A DNA stretch of 9,268 bases from Deltaproteobacteria bacterium UBA2385 (GTDB taxonomy: Bacteria; Myxococcota_A; UBA796; UBA2385). The position numbers and the translations under genes are program-made. The notes under the pieces are model-generated. The model was not told the DNA's origin. It did no database searches and saw nothing but the letters and a program-made list of their open reading frames with translations. Location: assembly GCA_002343455.1 (NCBI GenBank), contig DDSR01000473.1:1-9268 (forward strand), given 5' to 3'. Below are positions 1-6,760 of the stretch, one piece after another (the first letter of the stretch is position 1; each line of letters starts with the position of its first letter).

Positions 1-67
1 GTCGGTCGTCGTCCGCCTCTCTCCCCCGCCTCTCCCCCCATGACCTCCCAGCCATGACCTCCCAGCC
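1..67 (+). promoter_or_regulatory. C-rich leader upstream of rho (possible rut/autoregulatory region)
   Basis: By eye, positions 11-67 hold about 34 C and only 7 G, a strong C-over-G bias unlike the balanced G/C of the coding DNA around it. Such unstructured, C-rich, G-poor RNA is what Rho binds (rut sites), and rho is known to be autoregulated through its leader in E. coli. There is no purine-rich Shine-Dalgarno before the rho ATG. All three plus-strand frames are open from base 1 to the ATGA junctions at 40-71, so the end of an upstream gene could lie here, but no product can be named. The rut reading is inference. Confidence 0.4.
40..67 (+). repeat. Tandem duplication of a 14-bp ATG-containing unit before rho
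   Basis: ATGACCTCCCAGCC occurs at 40-53 and again, identically, at 54-67; the next base begins the rho ATG at 68. The three ATGA tetramers at 40, 54 and 68 lie 14 bases apart and so cover all three reading frames. Each of the first two ATGs opens a five-codon frame (M-T-S-Q-P) whose TGA overlaps the following ATG. Replication slippage is the simple origin; a translational-coupling role is possible. Confidence 0.85.
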
Positions 68-1354
68 ATGACCGTCGACCTGAACGAGCTTCGCGTCCGT
101 CCCATCGCTGAGCTGGTGGAGACCGCGCGCTCGTACGGAATCGACAACGCCTCCAACCTGCGCAAGCAAGACCTCGTCTTCGAGGTGGCCTGCCGCCAGG
201 CCGGCGCGGGCGCTCGGGCCGAGGGCGTCCTGGAGATCCTCGACGACGGCTTCGGCTTCCTGCGTTGGCCGGACAGCAGCTTCCAGCCAGGGCCGGACGA
301 CGTCTACGTCTCGCCCTCGCAGATCCGCCGCTTCAACCTGCGCACCGGCGACACCGTGCTCGGGCGGGTGAGGGCCCCCAAAGAAGGCGAGCGCTACTTC
401 GCCCTGATCAAGATCGAGACCGTCAACGACCGCTCGCCCGATGTCGAGCGCGAGAAGATGCTCTTCGACAACCTGACCCCCGTCCTGCCCGACCGGGCCT
501 TGGACCTGGGGGGCAAGGGGGCGCCCGCCGGGGCCCGGATGCTCGACCTGCTCTGCCCCATCGGCAAGGGGCAGCGGGTGATCCTGCTCTCGCCCCCGCG
601 CTCGGGGCGGACCCGGCTGCTGCACGACGTGGCCGAGGCCTGCGCCTTGCTGGACCCCGCCCCCCACGTCATGCTGGTCCTGGTCGACGAGCGGCCCGAG
701 GACGTCGTCGAGCTCCGCCGCTCCGTCCCGGCCGAGGTCCTGGCCACCACCGTCGAGGAGCCCGCGGCCCGGCACCTCCAGGTGGTCGAGATGGCGATGC
801 AGCGGGCCCGTCGCCTGGTCGAGCAGGGCAAGGACGTGGTCGTCCTGCTCGACTCGCTGACCCGGCTGGCCCGGGCCGAGAACGCCGCCGGGCAGCTCGG
901 TGGCCGCAGCCTGCACGGCGTGGTCGACGTGGCCGCGATGTACAGGGTGCGCCGGACCTTCGCCCTGGGGCGCAAGCTCGAGGACGGCGGCAGCCTGACC
1001 GTGATCGCCGCCGCGCTGACGCAGACCGACGCCGCCATCGACGACGTCGTCTCCGAAGAGCTGCTGGGCCTCGCCAACGCGGTGATCCGGCTGGACACCA
1101 CCGCCGCGCGGCTGGGCCTCTGGCCGGCGATCGACCCTGGTCGGACCTGGAGCCGGGGGGCCGAGCGTTTCCTGCCGGCCGAGCGGCTCTCCGCCCTCGC
1201 GCAGCTACGCCAGCGCCTCAACGGCGAGGTCGGACACGACCTCAGCCTGCTCGCCGAGCGCATCGCGGCCACCTCCAGCAACGAAGAGCTGCTGGGTATT
1301 GGTGCGGTCCGGCGCGCCTCACGCCTTGACAAGGTGGCTGCGGCGGGAAAGTAG
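68..1354 (+). CDS. rho: Transcription termination factor Rho (atypical P-loop)
   Basis: Hexameric RNA-dependent ATPase that ends transcription. At 428 residues it is close to the usual length (about 420), and the start is supported by alignment of MTVDLNELRV with the Rho N-terminus. In order: N-terminal helical domain (1-48); cold-shock-like RNA-binding domain with GFGFLR (61-66) and DDVYVSPSQIRRFNLRTGD (77-95); P-loop PPRSGRT (176-182); catalytic region VDERPED (206-212); Walker B VVVLLDS (257-263); arginine-finger region SRG (362-364). Against the E. coli sequence as I recall it, both P-loop lysines (PPKAGKT) are Arg, the R-loop Lys (TGSK) is Ala 323, a second nearby Lys (EEFKG) is Leu 333, and the Q-loop LTGGVD reads LHGVVD. 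The Walker B Asp, catalytic Glu 208 and Arg 363 are kept. First gene of rho-rpmE-prfA. Identity is certain; normal activity is not. Confidence 0.96.
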   Translation: MTVDLNELRVRPIAELVETARSYGIDNASNLRKQDLVFEVACRQAGAGARAEGVLEILDDGFGFLRWPDSSFQPGPDDVYVSPSQIRRFNLRTGDTVLGRVRAPKEGERYFALIKIETVNDRSPDVEREKMLFDNLTPVLPDRALDLGGKGAPAGARMLDLLCPIGKGQRVILLSPPRSGRTRLLHDVAEACALLDPAPHVMLVLVDERPEDVVELRRSVPAEVLATTVEEPAARHLQVVEMAMQRARRLVEQGKDVVVLLDSLTRLARAENAAGQLGGRSLHGVVDVAAMYRVRRTFALGRKLEDGGSLTVIAAALTQTDAAIDDVVSEELLGLANAVIRLDTTAARLGLWPAIDPGRTWSRGAERFLPAERLSALAQLRQRLNGEVGHDLSLLAERIAATSSNEELLGIGAVRRASRLDKVAAAGK

Positions 1355-1429
1355 GGCGGGTCACGGGTGAACGCGACATCGACGGGCCAAGGGTGTCCAG
1401 GTCGGTCGATCACCGAAGAGGGAGCAATC

Positions 1430-1636
1430 ATGAAGGCCGAAATCCATCCCAACTACGTCGACTGCGCCGTCTCGTGTGTGTGCGGCAATGCGTTCCAGAC
1501 CCGCTCGACCAAGTCCGAGATCAAGGTCGAAATCTGCAGCGCCTGCCACCCCTTCTACACGGGCAAGCAGAAGATCGTCGACACCGCCGGTCGCGTCGAG
1601 CGCTTCATGCGCAAGTACAAGATGGCCGAGGGCTGA
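1430..1636 (+). CDS. rpmE: 50S ribosomal protein L31 (zinc-binding, C+ form)
   Basis: A 68-residue protein of the large ribosomal subunit. The sequence MKAEIHPNY at the start, CVCGN at 16-20, [12 protein letters not shown] at 36-47 and GRVERF at 54-59 is the classic L31 pattern. Four cysteines (16, 18, 36, 39) form the CxC and CxxC zinc site, so this is the zinc-containing form and not the cysteine-free paralogue induced under zinc limitation. An in-frame ATG exists at 1367, but the family start and the purine-rich ribosome-binding stretch GAAGAGGGAG (1415-1424) fix the start at 1430. It lies 75 bases after rho and 27 bases before prfA, as in many rho-rpmE-prfA operons. Confidence 0.97.
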   Translation: MKAEIHPNYVDCAVSCVCGNAFQTRSTKSEIKVEICSACHPFYTGKQKIVDTAGRVERFMRKYKMAEG

Positions 1637-1642
1637 GCCCTC
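1628..1642 (+). other. Palindrome with the rpmE stop codon in its loop
   Basis: GAGGGC (1628-1633) and GCCCTC (1637-1642) are perfect reverse complements separated by the three bases TGA, which are the rpmE stop codon. The mRNA could form a 6-bp stem with the stop in the loop. No T-run follows, so it is not an intrinsic terminator. The same 14 bases AGGGCTGAGCCCTC recur at the prfA stop. Confidence 0.6.
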
Positions 1643-1663
1643 CCGGCCTGTCAGGAGCCGACC

Positions 1664-2758
<1,095 letters not shown>

Positions 2759-2781
2759 GCCCTCGCGGCTCCGGGAGCGCC

Positions 2782-3414
2782 ATGAAGACCCTCCTCCTCC
2801 TCCTCGCCCTGCTCGCCGCGCCGCGAGCCCGGGCGGCCAGCACCAGCGCCCCCCACCCGCACCAGGGGGTGGCGCCGAAGTTCAAGGCGCCCGCGGCCCA
2901 GACGCTGACCGCGGCCGAGGTCGCGCAGCTCAGCGCGGGCAAGGCCGTAAAGCGGCAGATCAAGTACGAGACCGGGGGGCGGGGCATCTCCATCATGGAC
3001 GTCAAGGGCAGCCCCGAGCAGGTCTGGGCCGTCATCGACGACTTCGGCAAGTACCCCTCGTGGATCGACATGCTCGAGGAGTGCGAGGTCTACAGCCGCT
3101 CCGGCAACAGCGTGAAGGTGCGATTCAAGCTCAGCGTCATGGGCAAGCCGGTCGAGTACTACATCGACCACGACCGACGCGCCGACCTGGGCTACGTCAC
3201 CTGGCAGCTCGACTACAGCCGCCAGAGCGACATCGACGACAGCACCGGCTACTGGCTGGTCTACCCGGCCCCCGATCGGCCCGGCTACACCCGGGTCGAG
3301 TACACCGTGGACTTGCGCCTGCAAGGCTGGATCCCCGGCTTCGTCGAGGACATGCTGGCCAAGAAGGGCCTGGAGAAGGCGACCTCCTGGGTGCAGCTCC
3401 AGGTCGAGGGCTGA
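2782..3414 (+). CDS. Secreted SRPBCC/START-fold (polyketide cyclase-like) protein
   Basis: A 210-residue protein with a clear Sec signal peptide: MK, then a leucine-rich core (4-12) and a likely cleavage after ARA at about residue 18. A Pro/Ala/His-rich linker follows (about 19-42). The mature domain has the SRPBCC signature: SPEQVWAVIDDFGKYPSWIDML (77-98), an alternating beta region (about 100-145), WLVYPAPDRPGYTRVEYTVDL (158-178) and a C-terminal amphipathic helix (about 184-206, GFVEDMLAKKGLEKATSWV). Members bind hydrophobic ligands in a helix-grip cavity; the ligand here is unknown, and export suggests a periplasmic lipid or polyketide-like ligand. It starts 23 bases after prfA with GGGAG (2773-2777) as ribosome-binding site, so it is probably co-transcribed with prfA. 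The start is set by the signal peptide; the longer open frame beginning at 2203 is the prfA shadow. Confidence 0.82.
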   Translation: MKTLLLLLALLAAPRARAASTSAPHPHQGVAPKFKAPAAQTLTAAEVAQLSAGKAVKRQIKYETGGRGISIMDVKGSPEQVWAVIDDFGKYPSWIDMLEECEVYSRSGNSVKVRFKLSVMGKPVEYYIDHDRRADLGYVTWQLDYSRQSDIDDSTGYWLVYPAPDRPGYTRVEYTVDLRLQGWIPGFVEDMLAKKGLEKATSWVQLQVEG

Positions 3415-3444
3415 GCTCCCGCCGGGGCGCGCCCTGGCTGCGTG

Positions 3445-3453
3445 TGCTAGGAT
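3445..3453 (+). promoter_or_regulatory. Predicted extended -10 promoter for the TPR-like lipoprotein
   Basis: TGCTAGGAT fits an extended -10 (TGn followed by TAGGAT at 3448-3453), 26 bases before the start codon at 3480. No convincing -35 box is visible. Similar TA-rich hexamers followed by G precede the starts at 4301 and 9093. Confidence 0.4.
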
Positions 3454-3479
3454 GCGGGTTCCGCTCCTCCGGAGGTCCC

Positions 3480-4250
3480 ATGCGCACGCCCTCACTCCTG
3501 CTGCTCTCCGCCCTGCTGCTCTCTGCCTGCACGGATCCCTTCAAGGAGGCGATGGACGCCAACACCATCGAGGCCTTCGAGAAGTTCCTCGCCGAGAACC
3601 CCAACAGCGCCTACACGACGCAGGGCCAGGTCCGGCTCGAAGAGCTCTACCTGGAGAAGGCCCGGGCCGACAAGAACCTCGAAGGCTACGACGCCTACTT
3701 GCAGAAGTACCCCAAGGGCAAGCTGCGCGAGAAGGCCCTGGAAGAGCGCCGGGAGTTCCTCTTCTCCTGGGCCGACCAGGAAGACACGCCCGAGGCCTGG
3801 CAGAAGTTCATCGACGAGTACCCCAGCGGCGACAAGAAGAAGTTGGTCGAGGCCCGCAAGCGGCTGACCATGGCCGAGAGCAAGGACATCGTCTCCATCG
3901 GCGAGATCAGCATCGAGCAGATCAACCTCGCCGAGGTGCCCGACGGTCCGCTGGACGGCTGGGGCATCTATGCCCCGGTGACCATCGGGGGCGACAAGGA
4001 GGTCGCCTCGCTGATGATGCAGGTCGCCTACCTGGGCAGCGAGGGGCAGGTCCTCGACACCCGCGACTGGCCCCTGGTGGCGCCGGCCCTGCCGCAGAAC
4101 ATGCCGGTGGTCGAGTCCTTCAAGGTCCCGATGAAGCCCGGCGAGACCCGCACCTTCGAGTGGACGGCGGGCGACATGCCCACCGGCTGGGCCCGCAAGG
4201 TCTCCCTCAAGCCGGTCGAGATCCGCTTCGTCGAGGCGACCGCCAAGTAG
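3480..4250 (+). CDS. Lipoprotein with three TPR-like helical repeats and C-terminal beta domain
   Basis: A 256-residue predicted lipoprotein. The N-terminus MRTPSLLLLSALLLSAC ends in the lipobox LSAC with Cys 17; Thr then Asp follow the Cys. After it come three related helical units spaced about 37 residues apart: DANTIEAFEKFLAENP (26-41), DKNLEGYDAYLQKYP (64-78) and DTPEAWQKFIDEYP (102-115). The pattern of aromatic residues followed by a Tyr/Asn-Pro turn resembles tetratricopeptide or BamD-like repeats, which bind other proteins. Residues 136-253 look all-beta, with VTIGGDKEVASLMMQVAYL (167-185) and a PGETRTFEW segment (220-228), reminiscent of FxLYD-type immunoglobulin-like domains. The start at 3480 is preceded by GGAGGTCCC, the same sequence found before the next gene. 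Likely an envelope scaffold; partner unknown. Stop is TAG. Confidence 0.85.
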   Translation: MRTPSLLLLSALLLSACTDPFKEAMDANTIEAFEKFLAENPNSAYTTQGQVRLEELYLEKARADKNLEGYDAYLQKYPKGKLREKALEERREFLFSWADQEDTPEAWQKFIDEYPSGDKKKLVEARKRLTMAESKDIVSIGEISIEQINLAEVPDGPLDGWGIYAPVTIGGDKEVASLMMQVAYLGSEGQVLDTRDWPLVAPALPQNMPVVESFKVPMKPGETRTFEWTAGDMPTGWARKVSLKPVEIRFVEATAK

Positions 4251-4273
4251 GGGACACGAGTCCCTTGCGGGGG

Positions 4274-4279
4274 TAGAGT
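4274..4279 (+). promoter_or_regulatory. Predicted -10 element for the 4301 gene
   Basis: TAGAGT, followed by G, lies 21 bases before the start codon. No clear -35 is seen. The call rests mainly on its similarity in sequence and position to TAGGAT (3448) and TATAAT (9062). Confidence 0.3.
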
Positions 4280-4300
4280 GGCCTCGCGGCAGGAGGTCCC

Positions 4301-6280
4301 ATGGTCCCCATCCTTCTCGCCCTGGCCTGTGCTGCGCCCACGCAGACGCTGGGGTCGTCGTCCTGTGATCAACAAGCGCCCGAGCCGGGCGAGGTGCGCG
4401 TCTGCCGCCTCGGCGCGGGCGACTTCGTCGAGGGCAGCGGCGCCCAACCCGGCGACTGGCGCCTGCAGAACGCGCTGATCGACGTCATCGTGCGGGCCGA
4501 GTTCGCCCCGCTGACCCGCCTGCAAGGCCGCGGCGGCACCGTCGTCGTGGCCATGCCGACAGGCGAGGCCGACCCCGTCGTCGAGCTGGTCCCCGAGCTC
4601 GACGGGGGCTGGTTCTCCGAGCTCTTCATCACGGCTGTCCCCGGCGAGGGCGAGGCCTCCCTCGTTCTCTCCGGCGTGGATCTCTTCGGAGCCGAGCAGG
4701 ACTTCACCTGGCGCCTGCTGGCCGACAGCCCCGAGCTGCTGCTCGAAGGCGCCCAGGGCTTCTCGCTGGTGGTCCCCCCGGGCGCCCTCCGGGTCGGCAG
4801 CACCGTCGAGCACGAGGGCCTGGTGGTCGGCGCGCTCAGCGAGCCCCTGGACCTGGGGGGCGAGCTGCGATGGTCGCAGGCCGACCGCCTCGTGATCGCC
4901 GAGCGCCGCACCGCCTACGAGACCCTCTGGCCGGACGGGATCCCCGTCAGCGGCCAGGCCCCGGGCGCCTCCCAGGTCGAGGCGCGGGCCGGCGGAGTGG
5001 GCATCGCCCGCCTGGATCTGGACGAGGAGGGGGCCTTCTCGGGCGAGGTCCCGCCCCAGACCGAGGAGCTGGTCGCCCTGGCCGACGGGTACGCCGCCGG
5101 GCCCGGGCAGCCTCCCGCCGAGGAGCTGAGCCTCACCCTGGGCGCGCAGGGCCTGCTCTGGGCCCGCGCCGTCGACGAGAGCGGCGCCGACATCCCGGCC
5201 GTCCTGCTGCGCGAGGGGCGCAGCTACGCCGTGCCCGCTGGCGGCGCGGCCCTGCCGGTCGGTCCGGGGAGCGCCGAGACCTGGCTCTGGGCCGGCCCCG
5301 GCCGCGAGGCCCGCCACGTCCTCAGCCTGCCGGTCGAGGGCGAGGCCAGCCTCTCGGCGGTGCTGCGCGCCGTCGGCGAGCCCGGGGAACACCTCCTCGC
5401 CGAGCTCGACCTGCAAGGCTGGCCCGACGCCCAGGTGCGCGAGCCCGCCGCCGACATCCTGGCTCGCTCGCTGGGCCGAGGCGTCGGCTACGCTGTCCTG
5501 CTCGCCGACGACGAGGTCGCGCAGGAGGTCGCGCTCGACCCCCTGCTCGCCGGCTCCCTGGTCGCCTCGGCTGGCTCCCGGGCGGCCACCGACTCGTACG
5601 GCAGCCCCTTCGCCTGGCCCTGGCGGGCCGAGGAGACCCGCGCCGCCCACTCCGCCTCGCCCTGGCAGCGCCTGGAGGTCGGCGACCTGCTCTCGTACAT
5701 GCACTACGGCGGCAACCGGGTCCTGGTCCTCGATCCGAGTACAGTTCAGGCCGTGCTCGACTCCGCCGAGCCGCTGGACCTCGAGCGCGCCACCGCCATG
5801 CGACTCGCCGACCTCGACGAGCTGGACTTCTGGCTCGATCTGCTCGCCCAGGGCTGGGCCCTGCCCGTCGTCGGGCCCTGGACCTGGGTCGAGGACGTGG
5901 ACCCGCTCGCGTACGGTGCCGTCGATGTCGAGGCGGGTCTTGTGCGCGGGCGTACAGTGGCCTCGACCGGGCCTCGGATCCACCTGCGCGTGGACGGGCA
6001 GGGCCCAGGCTCGCTCGTCCTGACCGAGCAGGAGCAGGTCACGGTCCAGGTCCAGCTCTGGTCGCCGGCCTGGGCGCCGGTCGACGAGCTCGTGCTCTAC
6101 GGGCCCGAGGGGGAGCTGGCGCGGGTGGCGGCGGACCGTGCGACGCTCGCCGCGGAGCTGGAGGTGCAAGTGCCGGCCGAGGGCTTCGTCGTCGCGGTGG
6201 CGCGGGGCAGTGAACGGTCGGAGCTGACCGGGGAGGTCGCGTGGGCGGTGAGCAGCGCGGTGTGGGTGGAGGGGGAGTGA
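4301..6280 (+). CDS. Exported protein with degenerate PHP-like (CehA/McbA-type) C-terminal region
   Basis: A 659-residue protein. The start is forced: TAG at 4274 is in frame upstream with no other start between, and AGGAGG (4291-4296) precedes the ATG. The N-terminus is a short hydrophobic stretch ending in LALAC (Cys 10), a possible lipobox, but it lacks the usual basic residue. Residues about 25-360 are beta-rich and unrecognised. Residues 365-560 follow the order of a CehA/McbA-type PHP metallohydrolase: LDLQGWPDA (369-377) where DLHxHS-type motifs sit, LLADDEV (400-406) for TDHN, YGSPFAWPW (433-441) for GHFNAFP, VLVLDPST (474-481) for VNHP, and a WLDLLAQGWALPVVGPWTW run (511-529) for the LLNRG...GNSDSH region. 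At each motif the metal-binding His is replaced. A final beta domain follows (570-659). I infer a non-catalytic, perhaps binding, surface protein. The remote homology was judged by eye. Confidence 0.7.
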   Translation: MVPILLALACAAPTQTLGSSSCDQQAPEPGEVRVCRLGAGDFVEGSGAQPGDWRLQNALIDVIVRAEFAPLTRLQGRGGTVVVAMPTGEADPVVELVPELDGGWFSELFITAVPGEGEASLVLSGVDLFGAEQDFTWRLLADSPELLLEGAQGFSLVVPPGALRVGSTVEHEGLVVGALSEPLDLGGELRWSQADRLVIAERRTAYETLWPDGIPVSGQAPGASQVEARAGGVGIARLDLDEEGAFSGEVPPQTEELVALADGYAAGPGQPPAEELSLTLGAQGLLWARAVDESGADIPAVLLREGRSYAVPAGGAALPVGPGSAETWLWAGPGREARHVLSLPVEGEASLSAVLRAVGEPGEHLLAELDLQGWPDAQVREPAADILARSLGRGVGYAVLLADDEVAQEVALDPLLAGSLVASAGSRAATDSYGSPFAWPWRAEETRAAHSASPWQRLEVGDLLSYMHYGGNRVLVLDPSTVQAVLDSAEPLDLERATAMRLADLDELDFWLDLLAQGWALPVVGPWTWVEDVDPLAYGAVDVEAGLVRGRTVASTGPRIHLRVDGQGPGSLVLTEQEQVTVQVQLWSPAWAPVDELVLYGPEGELARVAADRATLAAELEVQVPAEGFVVAVARGSERSELTGEVAWAVSSAVWVEGE

Positions 6281-6292
6281 GCGAGGGTAGCC

Positions 6293-6339
6293 GCGGACGT
6301 AGCTCGGGGTTGTGAATCACGAACGGTCGCTACGTCCGC
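6293..6339 (+). repeat. Palindromic repeat unit, copy A (REP/BIME-like)
   Basis: GCGGACGTAGC (6293-6303) and its exact reverse complement GCTACGTCCGC (6329-6339) flank a 25-base loop, which contains TTGTGAATCA at 6310-6319. A 47-bp unit with perfect 11-bp ends. Copy B at 6417-6463 has the same arms, the same loop length and the same 10-base loop core in reverse orientation. Confidence 0.9.
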
Positions 6340-6416
6340 AATTCAGGCCGAGATCGCCCCGTCGGGCCTCGAATGGCCCTCAGAATCCGCCGCAACGTCC
6401 GAATCGGGTCGATTTC

Positions 6417-6463
6417 GCGGACGTAGCGCCTCTCTCTGATTCACAACGGCCAGCTACGTCCGC
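6417..6463 (-). repeat. Palindromic repeat unit, copy B, inverted relative to copy A
   Basis: Arms GCGGACGTAGC (6417-6427) and GCTACGTCCGC (6453-6463) with a 25-base loop. The loop core TGATTCACAA (6437-6446) is the reverse complement of the core in copy A, so the unit is inverted even though its arms are symmetrical. The rest of the loop differs between copies, which points to selection on, or homology by, stem and core. The spacer between copies is 77 bp. Confidence 0.9.
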
Positions 6464-6543
6464 CTCGGCCTGCCAGTCGCCGTTGCGGGTGGAGAAATGT
6501 GAACTCGAAGGCCATAGTGGGTGGAGACCTGGCCGGACCAGCT

Positions 6544-6650
6544 GAGGAACGCAGGAAGAGAGGAAGGCAGGAACGTCCTGCCTACTTCCCTTGTGAATGC
6601 CCGTCCGTTCAGCAGGCCTTCTTCCTGCGTTCCTCCCTTCCTGCTCTCCT
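6544..6650. repeat. Inverted repeat built from 16-bp periodic GCAGGAA units
   Basis: GAGGAACGCAGGAAGA (6544-6559) is the perfect reverse complement of 6620-6635. Within the left arm GCAGGAA occurs at 6551 and 6567, 16 bases apart; in the right arm its complement TTCCTGC occurs at 6622 and 6638, again 16 apart. The left arm is therefore purine-rich and the right arm pyrimidine-rich. A tight hairpin, AGGCAGGA/TCCTGCCT around ACG (6565-6583), sits beside the left arm. The loop holds TTGTGAAT (6591-6598), also present in the 47-bp units. Origin and function unknown; a MITE-like relic is one option. Confidence 0.8.
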
Positions 6651-6760
6651 GATGTCCAGGCCCCGTGTTGCCTCTGGGCACCTGGTCCCGCAATCAGAAG
6701 CCAGGCCAAGGGCGCCAAGGGAGACGGGTCGCTGCGAACGGGGGACGGTGAGGGGGATCT

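Larger units (their letters stand above)
6281..6760. other. 480-bp non-coding region between convergent genes, rich in inverted repeats
   Basis: The plus-strand gene ending at 6280 and the minus-strand gene ending at 6761 converge here. No convincing gene was found: the open frames through it show no ribosome-binding site or familiar motif. The left half (6293-6463) holds a pair of 47-bp palindromic units and the middle (6544-6650) a second inverted repeat; both are listed separately. From 6651 to 6760 only a short direct repeat, CCAAGGG at 6706-6712 and 6715-6721, was seen. No stem followed by a T-run was found, so no intrinsic terminator is called on either strand. Confidence 0.7.

Noticed and set aside
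1..67. Partial upstream coding sequence
   Set aside because: All three frames are open to the ATGA junctions, so no frame can be preferred and too little sequence is present to name a gene.
1367..1429. Upstream ATG extending L31 to 89 residues
   Set aside because: L31 proteins begin MKxxIHP; the ribosome-binding stretch lies just before 1430.
4028..6169. A 713-codon open frame on the minus strand
   Set aside because: It lies antisense to the 4301-6280 gene and part of the preceding lipoprotein gene, has no recognisable motif, and its composition (Gly, Gln, Arg, Asp rich) is typical of shadow frames in GC-rich DNA.
6544..6650. Integron attC site or intrinsic terminator
   Set aside because: No GTTRRRY-type core sites flank it, no integrase or cassette genes are near, and no T-run follows any stem on either strand.
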